From contig NZ_LR884459.1 in assembly GCF_904848165.1 (NCBI RefSeq), positions 1,302,001-1,366,000 on the forward strand: a stretch of DNA of 64,000 bases. Direction: 5' to 3'. The notes under the pieces are model-generated. The model saw nothing but the letters and a program-made list of their open reading frames with translations, was not told where the DNA came from and did no database searches. Positions 1 to 7,738 of this stretch are shown one piece after another. Each line of letters begins with the position of its first letter. Positions within the stretch are counted from its first letter, which is position 1. Position numbers and translations under genes: made by a program. This stretch comes from Psychrobacter arenosus. Lineage in GTDB: Bacteria; Pseudomonadota; Gammaproteobacteria; Pseudomonadales; Moraxellaceae.

Positions 1-287
1 GAATCGTCACTATTGTCGCATTTAGCATTACGCTTTTTTAGCCAAGCCAATTGCTCACTATCCAACTGTTTTTTCTGAGCAGTAGATAATTTATTGTGAA
101 TTTTCTTATAAGTCTGGTTTAGACGTTTCTTTTCTGCCGCTACCGCCTTATCCGCACAATCAACTGAATCCTCCATATGAAGCTCTTCACAAACATAGTT
201 GTTTTGTTTAAAAGCCGCTTGTGAGGATTGCATAGTGAATACAGACAATGCTAAAGCTAAAGTCGTAAAGCCCAATGATTTTTTCAT
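1..287 (-). CDS. LprI-like (DUF1311) secreted protein, 3' end outside window
   Basis: This partial gene runs off the left edge. The ATG at 287 opens a 95-residue fragment beginning MKKSLGFTTLALALSVF, a typical Sec signal peptide that probably ends near the SSQAAF segment. The mature part is Lys-rich with paired cysteines (VCEE, VDCADK) and then LNQTYKKI, EQLAWLKKRNAKC. The pattern of Leu-Asn-x-Tyr, Gln-x-x-Trp, Arg and Cys is that of the lysozyme-inhibitor LprI N-terminal (DUF1311) family. Members are periplasmic, and some inhibit lysozyme. The C-terminus is not visible, so extra domains cannot be excluded. It stands alone, upstream of and in the same direction as nothing else visible. Confidence 0.6.
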   Translation of the reverse strand, partial: MKKSLGFTTLALALSVFTMQSSQAAFKQNNYVCEELHMEDSVDCADKAVAAEKKRLNQTYKKIHNKLSTAQKKQLDSEQLAWLKKRNAKCDNSDD

Positions 288-364
288 ATAGTAACCTTTT
301 TTTAATAATTTCAGTAGTTTATATAGGATAAGTACTAAATATTAATTTATTTAATAACATTTGT

Positions 365-1234
365 CTACTGTCTTATCAAACGGCTAGCCTTTGGCAACAA
401 CGATAAATCACTAACGCGGCAAGGATTAATATCAATACCGCCACGACGCGTATACCAAGCACGTACCATCAGTTTAGTTGGCGCGAAATAATCCGTTAAA
501 TCAGCGAATATTTGCTCAACGCATTGCTCATGAAAGCCATTATGCTGACGAAAGCTTAAGATATAGGTTAATAGTTTGCTCTCATCGACACTAGCGGTGG
601 TACTCATCTCAATCGCTAACGTTCCCCAATCCGGTTGATCGGTTACGGGGCAATTACTGCGCAGTAAATCAGAATACAGTTGATAGTCTTGGCTGCTCTC
701 GCCAGCAGTCTCTACTGCCCCTAGCAAACTCGCATCGGGATGCTCAGTTAGCGCTATTTTGCTATTTTGGCCTTCGAGAGCTTTATCAATGCAGCGACCT
801 TGCGGTTGCTCAATTAATAACCCTGTCTCACTACCCACTTCTGCTAGAGCAAATAAACTGACTACCACTGGAGCACCAACACATTCCGATAAATCCTTAG
901 TGATGGTCGCCTCTACTGTTTGCCAATCCGCAAACTCAGTGAAGTTCAGACTGTTTAAATACAGCTTCAGCGATTTCGACTCAACGATATTGGGTGAGGT
1001 CGCAGGGATAGCAAAGCGCGCTAGTGCCACTTGCGAAATCCCTTGTGGATTGACCCAAGAGACTTCAAAAGCATGCCACCAATCCACACCTACCGTCAGA
1101 GTATCCAGTTGACGTGACTCATTCTGCCCTAAGATAACATCGCGACCCAGCTGGCGTGGTATCGCATAGAGTGATTCAGGATGGTAAGTTTTGGGATAGC
1201 TGGTGGACTCGCCTAAGACGCCGTGGATACTCAT
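365..1234 (-). CDS. queF: NADPH-dependent 7-cyano-7-deazaguanine reductase QueF
   Basis: QueF reduces preQ0 to preQ1 in the cytoplasm, the nitrile-reducing step of queuosine biosynthesis. The 289-residue length is that of the long, two-module (YqcD-like) form found in gammaproteobacteria. The family signature ESKSLKLYLNS is at residues 85-95. The catalytic cysteine lies in SNCPVTDQPDWG (C195, with D202), and the FHEQCVEQ motif at 234-241 supplies the His/Glu that bind the base. The ATG at 1234 follows a weak purine stretch. It appears monocistronic, and no other queuosine gene is in the window. The identification rests on well-conserved catalytic motifs and is secure. Confidence 0.95.
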   Translation of the reverse strand: MSIHGVLGESTSYPKTYHPESLYAIPRQLGRDVILGQNESRQLDTLTVGVDWWHAFEVSWVNPQGISQVALARFAIPATSPNIVESKSLKLYLNSLNFTEFADWQTVEATITKDLSECVGAPVVVSLFALAEVGSETGLLIEQPQGRCIDKALEGQNSKIALTEHPDASLLGAVETAGESSQDYQLYSDLLRSNCPVTDQPDWGTLAIEMSTTASVDESKLLTYILSFRQHNGFHEQCVEQIFADLTDYFAPTKLMVRAWYTRRGGIDINPCRVSDLSLLPKASRLIRQ

Positions 1235-1640
1235 AAAAAACCTTTAATAGTTGCTAATAAGAAACGAGCGCTATCTTACAGGAATAATAAGAAAGCCGGA
1301 TTATGAATTTGGGTTACCGTGGTGGAAATTTGCTAATTTTACCCCTTTATTCGCAGTGAATTGATGTGAAAAATGGCATGATTCAGCCGCATTGTTCGCC
1401 TAAATTTACGGGGAATAATTTAGCTTAATATCTCTTAAAAAAAGGCTTATAATCCAACGTTTAAACTAAGACTATATTGTCACTCGCAAAGTACTACGAC
1501 CTCAGCCTAGCCCCTCCGCTAGCTAAAATAGACCCGCGTACTCAGCCAGTTCATCATTCAGTCCATCTACTACCCTATTTATTTGCCACCATTTCACCTT
1601 ATCAGGGAATGGGGCGTACTGGTGCTATAAGGAAATACCC
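1235..1640. other. Intergenic gap between divergent queF and the AmiS/UreI gene
   Basis: This 406-base AT-rich stretch lies between two divergent genes and should hold both promoters. I see no convincing ORF, RNA gene or strong hairpin. A plausible ribosome binding site (AAGGAA) precedes the ATG at 1641. Confidence 0.4.
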
Positions 1641-2159
1641 ATGTTAGGCTTAACCTTGCTGTTTGTTGGGGCAGTTTTATTTATTAACGGTCTATGGCTG
1701 CTAGGCAAAATTGAAGACAAAGAAGTGACCGTCATCAATTTACTGGTCGGCTTACTCAGCTTCCTTATTGCCGTATATTTGGTCTTTAACCCCGCGCAAG
1801 ATATTAAATTAATCAGTGCTGGTGCTTTTACTTTCCTATTTGCCTTTACCTATCTGTGGGTCGGCGCCAACCAGTTTCTGCAGGCAAACTCTAAAGGATT
1901 GGGCTGGTTTTGCTTCTTTGTCAGTCTTACCGCGTTAAGCATTGCCCTCAACGCCACCTTTCATGTCAGCATGGAATTTAGCGGCTGGAGTATCTTTAAC
2001 TGGTACGCTTGGTCAGCGCTGTGGTTTTGCTACTTTGTTATGCTCAGTCTGTCCAAAAACATCCAAAGACAAGTGGGTCTCTATACGATATTTTGTGCAG
2101 TGACGACCGGCTGGCTACCAGGACTGCTTAGCCTACAAGATATTTATAAAATATATTAG
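1641..2159 (+). CDS. AmiS/UreI family urea/amide channel
   Basis: This 172-residue, almost wholly hydrophobic protein begins MLGLTLLFVGAVLFINGLWLL and contains about six membrane segments. The N-terminal pattern (GxxLxxVGxVLxxNGxxLLG) and the central WVGANQFL segment fit the AmiS/UreI family. Members form inner-membrane channels for urea or short-chain amides; UreI of Helicobacter is proton-gated. The protein is a little shorter than UreI (about 195 residues). No urease or aliphatic amidase gene is adjacent; the amidase gene near 50 kb is unlinked. The substrate is therefore unknown. It has its own start with a good AAGGAA site and appears to be a single-gene unit. Confidence 0.75.
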   Translation: MLGLTLLFVGAVLFINGLWLLGKIEDKEVTVINLLVGLLSFLIAVYLVFNPAQDIKLISAGAFTFLFAFTYLWVGANQFLQANSKGLGWFCFFVSLTALSIALNATFHVSMEFSGWSIFNWYAWSALWFCYFVMLSLSKNIQRQVGLYTIFCAVTTGWLPGLLSLQDIYKIY

Positions 2160-2228
2160 CGCCTATTTTACGGCGACCATCTGCCTCTCTAAAGTAACTT
2201 TTCGCCCTATCCCTTTATTTTCAATCAT

Positions 2229-2258
2229 AAAAAAGAGCCCAATAATCATTGAGCTCTT
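2229..2258 (-). terminator. Rho-independent terminator of the ABC exporter operon
   Basis: Read on the minus strand, a 10-bp stem (AGAGCTCAAT with ATTGGGCTCT, one G-U pair, positions 2234-2257) is followed by a run of six T. It lies about 30 bases past the stop of the permease gene. Confidence 0.75.
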
Positions 2259-2289
2259 CTCTTAATCAATCCGGTTTTGCTAGGTGATG

Positions 2290-3114
2290 CTAAATGCGAA
2301 TTCTCGACCCATTATCTAACAAGCGATAAGCGATCACATAGAAGATGGCGCAGAACACAAAAATCGCGGCCATAGAGTACCAAACATTCACGTCTGAATA
2401 ACCCAAAATACCATACCGGAAGGAGTTAACCATATACACGATAGGGTTCAGCAGCGAGATATTTTGCCAAAATGGTGATAGGTTCTCTAACGAGTAAAAC
2501 ACCCCACCCAAATAGGTTAATGGAGTCAAAACAAAGCTAGGCACGATAGAGATGTCATCAAACGAGCGAGCAAATACCGCGTTAATAAAGCCCCCTAGGG
2601 CAAATAAAATTGCTGTTCCTAATACCGTAAATATCGTCACGCCATAATGGACAATACTCAAATCAGTAAAGAATAAAGCGACGATAGACACAATCACGGC
2701 AATCATCAGACCCCGGAAGATACCCCCACTGACATAGCCCATCAAAATAGCGTGCTTAGAGACTGGCGAGACCAAAAGCTCTTCGATACTGGCGGTAAAC
2801 TTTGCACTAAAAAAGCTAGAGACCACGTTAGAGTAGCTGTTAGTAATAATGGACATCATGATAAGGCCAGGCACGATAAACTGCATGTACGGTACGCCGC
2901 CCATCTCACCGACTCTCGAGCCAATCATTTTACCGAAGATGACAAAATACAAGGTCATGGTAATGACTGGAGGCAACAGCGTCTGTGGCCAGATACGCAA
3001 AATACGGCGTACTTCTTTTAGTAGAATAGTACGAAATGCGATCCACTTTTTCGCAAAAGTCATCTCTCGCTGTGACGTAATTACAGGTTTCTGATGGATA
3101 GGCTCTGGGCTCAT
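2290..3114 (-). CDS. yadH: ABC-2 type transporter permease (YadH-like)
   Basis: This 274-residue inner-membrane protein has about six hydrophobic helices typical of ABC-2 permeases. It carries the family segment EELLVSPVS near residue 114 and the PLTYLGGVFYS segment near 198, both seen in YadH and NodJ-type exporters. It pairs with the upstream ATPase, whose stop overlaps this start by four bases (ATGA arrangement), so the two are translationally coupled. Together they should form an exporter. The substrate is not evident from sequence; related systems move lipids, polysaccharides or drugs. A strong terminator follows. Family assignment is firm, and the YadH name is by resemblance. Confidence 0.88.
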   Translation of the reverse strand: MSPEPIHQKPVITSQREMTFAKKWIAFRTILLKEVRRILRIWPQTLLPPVITMTLYFVIFGKMIGSRVGEMGGVPYMQFIVPGLIMMSIITNSYSNVVSSFFSAKFTASIEELLVSPVSKHAILMGYVSGGIFRGLMIAVIVSIVALFFTDLSIVHYGVTIFTVLGTAILFALGGFINAVFARSFDDISIVPSFVLTPLTYLGGVFYSLENLSPFWQNISLLNPIVYMVNSFRYGILGYSDVNVWYSMAAIFVFCAIFYVIAYRLLDNGSRIRI

Positions 3115-4073
3115 AGTCCTGCCTCCTTCATGCTGTCTTCCCCTTGAATATTTTGATCCACCAAACGCATAAACAATTCTTCTAAGCGGTTGGCTTTATT
3201 GCGCATACTCGCCACTTCGATATTTAGCTCATTTAACTGCTCAAACACACAGTTTAACGACTCGCCTTCTGTCAAAGTCACTTCTAACGTCAGCTCATCC
3301 GGCTGCTTGACCTCAGTCACCTTATCAATGACCAACTTTTGGGTTAACGGCTGCACCAAATCAAACACGAAAGTCTCAACCGACAGCTGCGCCAATAAAT
3401 CTTTCATCTCAGTATTGATGCGAATCTCGCCATGATCGAGGATAGCGATGCGCTTACACAATTGCTCCGCCTCTTCTAAATAATGCGTTGTGAGAATAAT
3501 GGTGGTGTTTTCTTCGATATTAATTTGCTGCATAAACTCCCACATCGAGCGACGCAGCTCAATATCGACACCCGCAGTAGGCTCATCGAGAATCAATAGC
3601 TTAGGCTTGTGAATCAAGGCACGGGCAATCATTAGACGCCGTTTCATACCACCGGACAGCTCACGCGATTTACTATCGCGCTTGTCCCAGAGTCCCAATG
3701 CCGTCAATAGACGCTTGGCTCGTGGTTTGGCTTCACTGGCAGGAATGCCAAAATAACCCGCTTGGGTAATTAAGATATCTTCAACTTTTTCAAATTGGTT
3801 AAAGTTAAATTCCTGTGGGACGACGCCTAAATACTGTTTGGCAATGCCAGGATTAGTTAATAAATCCGTACCAAAGATATGCACACTGCCTTCCGTAGGT
3901 TTAAACAGCGAACTAATGATACCAATCATCGTCGATTTACCGGCGCCATTAGGACCTAGTAAAGCAAAAAAGCCCCCTTGTGGGACCGTAAGACTAACGT
4001 TTTTTAATGCAGAAAACCCATTGGCATAAGTTTTAGACAGGTGTTCTATTTGAAGGGCGGGGACTTCAGCCAT
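3111..4073 (-). CDS. yadG: ABC transporter ATP-binding protein (YadG-like)
   Basis: This is a cytoplasmic ATPase subunit of 320 residues. Walker A (GPNGAGKS) is at 40-47, the Q-loop Gln near 88, the signature LSGGM at 140-144 and Walker B (LLILDEP) at 160-166, followed by the H-loop in ILTTHYLEEA. The C-terminal 80 residues form the extra domain common in ABC-2 exporter ATPases. It is the first gene of a two-gene unit and overlaps the permease gene by four bases. Its ATG at 4073 starts MAEVPALQIEHLSKTY, the normal N-terminus of the family. Confidence in the ATPase role is very high; the transported substrate is unknown. Confidence 0.92.
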   Translation of the reverse strand: MAEVPALQIEHLSKTYANGFSALKNVSLTVPQGGFFALLGPNGAGKSTMIGIISSLFKPTEGSVHIFGTDLLTNPGIAKQYLGVVPQEFNFNQFEKVEDILITQAGYFGIPASEAKPRAKRLLTALGLWDKRDSKSRELSGGMKRRLMIARALIHKPKLLILDEPTAGVDIELRRSMWEFMQQINIEENTTIILTTHYLEEAEQLCKRIAILDHGEIRINTEMKDLLAQLSVETFVFDLVQPLTQKLVIDKVTEVKQPDELTLEVTLTEGESLNCVFEQLNELNIEVASMRNKANRLEELFMRLVDQNIQGEDSMKEAGL

Positions 4074-4275
4074 GACAACCTCTATATATGGTGGATGACA
4101 GCGCAGATAAATTCTAAAGACATACAGTGAGGCTAATCTACTGATATTTCAAGGCGGTGACTTACCTAAGCATGGAGGTTACTGACCAAACCTCTGGCAA
4201 ACTATCCTACAATCTTACAAAGCTAGAGGGATAACCCTAGCCTCTATAGAAAAGCCTACAGTAAAATCACCACAG

Positions 4276-4311
4276 CAAAAAGCGCTTACTCTAGCAACTA
4301 GAATAAGCGCT
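4276..4311 (-). terminator. Terminator downstream of the c5-type cytochrome gene
   Basis: On the minus strand the stem AGCGCTTA-T-TCTAG pairs with CTAGA-G-TAAGCGCT (4281-4311, one internal mismatch) and is followed by TTTTTGC. It sits about 70 bases past the cytochrome stop. Confidence 0.65.
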
Positions 4312-4380
4312 CTTAGCAAAAATCAGACGGGAAACAGCGATTATTAGCGCAATCGCCTTAAACCTAAGCTAACCCAACAA

Positions 4381-5082
4381 CTAGCTGGCTTCAGCAACCA
4401 TATAATCTACGGCATTCTGTACTTCTTCATCGTCGATATCCGCGCCACCTTTTGCAGGCATAGCGTTAAAACCATTGATGGCATGGTTGTACAAAGTGTC
4501 TTTACCTTTGCCAATACGAGGGCCCCAAGCGCCAGCATCACCTAACGTTGGCGAGCCTAGCAGACCTGTAGCGTGACAAGTATGACAAACGGCATCATAA
4601 ACGGCTTTACCATCACGTGGCTCACCATCTACTGAACCACCCGCAGCTCTAACCGTAATGTCACAGTCTTCGCCTTCGAAGCAGACATTACCTACCGGTT
4701 GGATACGCGCGATCAATTTAGGATACAAAGCCATAAGTTTTTGAACTTGTGGGGTATCTTGAGGAATAGGTTCTTCTTCAGCAGCGGCAGCCACTGGAGC
4801 CGCTTCAGCATCAGTACCTTCAGCGGCAGCATCTGCTTCGCCACCCTCTGCGGCAGCATCGGCTTCTGTAGTCGCATCGGCTTCAGTACTTTCAGCTGCT
4901 GCCGTAGCATCGGCTTCTGCAGCAGGCGCTGCGGCGGCTTCAGTAGTATCGGTGGCGGCAACTTCGGCGGCAGGCTCAGCAGCTGGCGTGGCTTCTTCAG
5001 CTTGGCTCACGGCTATACCAGACAAAGCTAACAAGGCAGCTGCAGATAACATTGCAGCTTTTTTAATGGCTGTTCTTTTCAT
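4381..5082 (-). CDS. c5-type cytochrome c with Ala/Glu-rich linker
   Basis: This 233-residue exported electron carrier has one haem site. A signal peptide (residues 1 to about 28, ending SQA) is followed by a long Ala/Glu/Asp/Thr linker (about 29-105) made of loosely repeated EADATAE-like units, then a compact cytochrome domain. The haem motif is CHTCH at 166-170, and the distal ligand is probably Met208 in NAMPAKGG. An additional cysteine pair (C134, C140) precedes the domain. The C-terminal MPAKGGAD...VDYMV pattern is that of small cytochromes c5/c4, which pass electrons between the bc1 complex and oxidases in the periplasm. The linker probably tethers or spaces the domain. It is a single-gene unit. 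Confidence 0.85.
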   Translation of the reverse strand: MKRTAIKKAAMLSAAALLALSGIAVSQAEEATPAAEPAAEVAATDTTEAAAAPAAEADATAAAESTEADATTEADAAAEGGEADAAAEGTDAEAAPVAAAAEEEPIPQDTPQVQKLMALYPKLIARIQPVGNVCFEGEDCDITVRAAGGSVDGEPRDGKAVYDAVCHTCHATGLLGSPTLGDAGAWGPRIGKGKDTLYNHAINGFNAMPAKGGADIDDEEVQNAVDYMVAEAS

Positions 5083-5420
5083 GCGTCACGTTCTCTTATT
5101 ACGAAAGCCAGTGGCTGGCTGTGGCGGCATAGCGGCGTTAGCGAGCGAACTTGGCTTCGGTGAACATAAATTATATAAATTCTCCCTAGTATTATAAGGG
5201 AAAAGGGTACCAAATTGCCATGCCGGATTGATGACTTAATAGATTTTAGTAAAAAAATCTTAGATATGAGGTCTTATATTGGCTTTTAGCCGTTTATTTG
5301 CTAGACTAGGCGGTCTGCAAATCTGCTGTAAATACTACCTGTATTTATCCAGCGCTCCATGGTTCACTATTGTTAGCTTACAGCGAGCAATAACATCATA
5401 TTGAAGTATCTTGCTACATC
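5083..5420. other. Intergenic gap between cytochrome gene and tRNA-Arg
   Basis: This holds the promoter regions of the divergent cytochrome gene and the tRNA. I found no ORF or stable structure worth naming. Confidence 0.35.
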
Positions 5421-5498
5421 GCGCCCGTAGCTCAGTTGGATTAGAGTATCGGCCTCCGAAGCCGAGGGTCACCAGTTCGAATCTGGTCGGGCGCACCA
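5421..5498 (+). tRNA. tRNA-Arg (anticodon CCG)
   Basis: A full cloverleaf can be drawn. The 7-bp acceptor stem is GCGCCCG/CGGGCGC, the D arm is GCTC...GAGT, the anticodon stem TCGGC/GCCGA encloses the loop CTCCGAA, and the T arm is ACCAG-TTCGAAT-CTGGT. The discriminator is A and the CCA end is encoded. Anticodon CCG reads the Arg codon CGG. A terminator follows closely, so this is a monocistronic tRNA unit. The accessory insert begins about 100 bases downstream, a usual position for islands. Confidence 0.96.
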
Positions 5499-5530
5499 TA
5501 ATTTTCAACTTAATTTTTATTAAAGTTTCA

Positions 5531-5562
5531 CCTCAAAGATTATATTGTTTGAGGTTTTTTTG
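5531..5562 (+). terminator. Rho-independent terminator of tRNA-Arg
   Basis: Perfect 7-bp stem CCTCAAA/TTTGAGG (5531-5537 and 5548-5554) followed by seven T, 33 bases after the tRNA. Confidence 0.85.
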
Positions 5563-5602
5563 TGTCTAATATTTCTCTTAAAGTTTTTATTTACAAGGGC
5601 TG

Positions 5603-5678
5603 ATGGCTACCTAAGCCTTGCTATAATTTGTGAAGTGCTTGGCACCACCTTTATGGCAAAATCTGCCGAATTTACCCG
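5603..5678 (+). repeat. Left copy of a 76-bp direct repeat (SMR gene fragment)
   Basis: These 76 bases match 8024-8099 inside the intact SMR gene at 75 of 76 positions; the only difference is CTAAGCC here against CTAGGCC there. In the intact gene they encode roughly residues 9-34, including the essential Glu. Here the similarity stops abruptly on both sides, there is no start codon of the family and no downstream remainder of the gene. This copy is therefore a non-functional fragment. The two copies bound a 2.4-kb accessory insert. Confidence 0.9.
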
Positions 5679-5765
5679 TATTAATGACGCTACCTTCATC
5701 CTACTTGGCAATAATATCTATTTAATTTATCATGAAATTAGAATAAGTTTTATTTGTAATATAAA

Positions 5766-5798
5766 AAGAGCTACGATACATTGAGAATTGTAGCTCTT
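5766..5798 (-). terminator. Terminator of the putative immunity gene
   Basis: On the minus strand AAGAGCTAC pairs perfectly with GTAGCTCTT (5766-5774 and 5790-5798), followed by TTTTATA. It lies about 45 bases past the stop of the small membrane protein gene. Confidence 0.65.
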
Positions 5799-5843
5799 GA
5801 TTTATGCTATAGAGTTTGGTTCGATACTAAAATATTTTTTGAT

Positions 5844-6242
5844 TCAGTAAACCTCTTCCAAAAATACCTTATTGCTAGCTTGCATGAACGAATGCTCAAT
5901 GGCTAACAACAGCTTATGTAAGAATATTAGACAAGTTTGGAATATAAAAATAGGATATGTGATATTTATCATCCACAGCTTAATCTTAATCTTATAAATG
6001 ATAAAATATAAGGAAAGCCCCCAGATTAAATAAATTATGACTCTTAATGTTTTAAGATAATAATATTCTATTGGATACATTCCATAATTGAAGTAGTAAG
6101 TAAATGGCAAGTCTACTTTTGAAATATCATATCCGACATACCAGCTTGTCCATGACTCTAAATATTTTGTGCCTAAAAATCCTAATATAGCCATAATAGT
6201 AAGTATAAAATAAAGAGTTTTCAGCATTTTAATTTTCTTCAT
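5844..6242 (-). CDS. Small membrane protein, candidate CdiI-type immunity protein
   Basis: This encodes 132 residues with about four hydrophobic stretches (around 7-26, 62-80 and 85-115, plus a weaker one) and a very AT-rich codon choice unlike the surrounding core genes. I recognise no family from sequence alone. Its start overlaps the stop of the upstream toxin-like frame by four bases (ATGA), and it ends in its own terminator. In contact-dependent inhibition loci the gene coupled directly behind a CdiA C-terminus encodes the cognate immunity protein, and some of these are integral membrane proteins. That is the inference here; no direct evidence of immunity is visible. It could equally be an unrelated small membrane protein. 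Confidence 0.5.
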   Translation of the reverse strand: MKKIKMLKTLYFILTIMAILGFLGTKYLESWTSWYVGYDISKVDLPFTYYFNYGMYPIEYYYLKTLRVIIYLIWGLSLYFIIYKIKIKLWMINITYPIFIFQTCLIFLHKLLLAIEHSFMQASNKVFLEEVY

Positions 6243-7270
6243 CTTTTTACCCTTGGCATCATCTCAGGCGTAATATTCTTATATTCCATTTGCTTCATTG
6301 CATACGCCCATCTATCTTTAGGATTATTTAAGTCCTTTTCAGTGAAGCGGCTCATTCCTAACCGCTTAGCACTTAACCTATCCAAATTATAATTATCTGG
6401 TAACACTGTCCCTTTTTGTCTAACGGCATTTTCATATATTTTCATAGCTTCTGTACCAGCATATTTATCATAAATAGGCTGAACTAAAACTTGCTCTTCT
6501 GCAAGAGCCCTTGCATCCCACTCATAAGCTCTTTTACCAGCTAAGTTTGATGTATTCTCCAAATTTGCCAGCTTTGGAAAAACGTCTGCAAAAATAGTTT
6601 CATTTGCAGATTGAATCATGTTATTTAAATCTTTATTAGGGATAGTCGCATTATTCCACAATTCTAACATTTCAGCTGCCGAAACAACTCTACTAGCCAC
6701 CAAAGGCTATTGTGGGTCTGATCCTCTTTTTTCTAATCTAGCTGCATACCATTTATAAAAAGCTCTACGCTCTGCTAAATTTATATATTCTTCTGAACCA
6801 GTGGTTGAAGTTAAATTGAATTCGTTAGCATCATTCCATGTAGATGTATTTAACCTCCTATCAAGATTATGCCAATCTCCTGGACCAAGTTTCTCCCAAA
6901 TCATCTTTTGAGCATTATCCTCAATTGCTACAACAGAAGTCTCTGCTGCGTTAGCAGTATTACTAGCGCTGCCCGTAGTCGCGCCGATAGTTCCACCAAC
7001 AATACTAGCAATACTAGCAATACTAGCAATACTAGCAATACTAGCAATACTAGCAATACTAGCAATACTAGCAATACTACTAATGGTATCCTTCTGCTCA
7101 GCGGTTAGCTCACTAGGGCCTTGCGTCTGATACAGGTATTTAGACATTAACGGTGCGGTGGCTTCTCCAGTAGCCGCTGATAATCTCCCTGTTAAGGCAT
7201 CATTGCCTGTGACATAGTTTACCGCTGCTCCTAATATGGTATGCGCTAATAGATGCTTTATTAGCTTCTA
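6239..7270 (-). pseudogene. 5'-truncated CdiA/filamentous haemagglutinin C-terminus with internal amber codon
   Basis: One reading frame, interrupted by a single TAG at 6707-6709. Translated from just after a stop near 7270, it gives LLAHTILGAAVNYVTGND, then LTGRLSAATGEATAPL, then LTAEQKDTISSIA. These are the hallmarks of the region before the VENN motif of large two-partner-secreted CdiA/FHA proteins. A degenerate VENN-like IEDNA follows. About 80 codons later the amber codon occurs (after SDPQ), and the same frame continues for 155 codons (VASRVVSAAEM ... WDARALAEEQ ... PRVKR). The second part has only TTG or GTG, or an internal ATG, as a start, and no good ribosome site. The frame lacks all of the haemagglutinin repeat region. 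I read it as the toxin tip of a cdiA gene displaced from its parent and possibly inactivated. The toxin type was not identified. Confidence 0.7.
7001..7080 (-). repeat. 9-bp tandem repeat encoding Ser-Ile-Ala units
   Basis: Eight perfect copies of AATACTAGC (7001-7072) plus a partial ninth. On the minus strand they encode (Ser-Ile-Ala)8 inside the hydrophobic pre-VENN segment of the CdiA-like frame. The unit is a multiple of three, so copy-number change would keep the frame. Confidence 0.95.
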
Positions 7271-7291
7271 TGGTTAGTTTTATTTAAATGT

Positions 7292-7316
7292 AAAAAAGCT
7301 GGGCTAAAAGCCCAGC
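7292..7316 (-). terminator. REP-like hairpin acting as terminator
   Basis: GCTGGGC-TAAAA-GCCCAGC (7298-7316), followed on the minus strand by six T. The sequence TAGGCTGGGCTTTTAGCCCAGC is closely related to hairpins at 54605-54735, so it may be a dispersed repeat doing double duty. Confidence 0.6.
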
Positions 7317-7383
7317 CTACTGTTAATAGATTATAACTAATTACACACTTTTTAGGAAAGACTCCTGTTTTTCAGTATTAAAT

Positions 7384-7738
7384 CTAAACGCTAATAGATG
7401 TAGTGTCATACGCATCTAGGAATGAATTAATTAAAAATAATATCAGAATTATTATGGTCACTACTAAAAGATATTTTAATTTTTTATTCATGCTATTTAC
7501 CCGCATTGTCAAATTTCTTGATAGCTTTTTTATTACATTATCAATATTATTATTAAAATCTGTACCCAATATTGAATTTTGGTTGTTACGGGTACTGACC
7601 TTCTATCTTCTAAATCAGTTGTATCCCCTTTTTCGCTCCCAAAATCTATATATGAGTTTATATCAAAGCCTTTTACTATATGGGCTAGAGGTGCCATTGA
7701 CGCTTCTTATTTCATCACCAGAGGCTTAGAATCCCCTT
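7384..7738 (-). pseudogene. Decayed coding relics inside the insert
   Basis: Two overlapping minus-strand fragments look like former genes. One frame (7533-7738, interrupted by a stop near 7707) reads DKGDSKPLVMK, stop, then MAPLAHIVKGFDINSYIDFG and ...SVPVTTKIQYWVQ, which has the composition of real protein. The other (about 7384-7488) begins MNKKLKYLLVVTIIILILF, a signal or membrane anchor, and stops after DTTSISV, far too short for a normal exported protein. No family could be assigned to either. They suggest erosion of further toxin- or effector-related genes next to the CdiA fragment. Confidence 0.35.

Noticed and set aside
7001..7080. Possible CRISPR array
   Set aside because: Repeats are 9 bp, directly adjacent and without spacers; they encode Ser-Ile-Ala in a larger frame.
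6869..7108. Plus-strand frame with Ser-Asn-Thr repeats opposite the CdiA fragment
   Set aside because: It is the antisense reading of the 9-bp repeat and has no start signal or recognisable protein.
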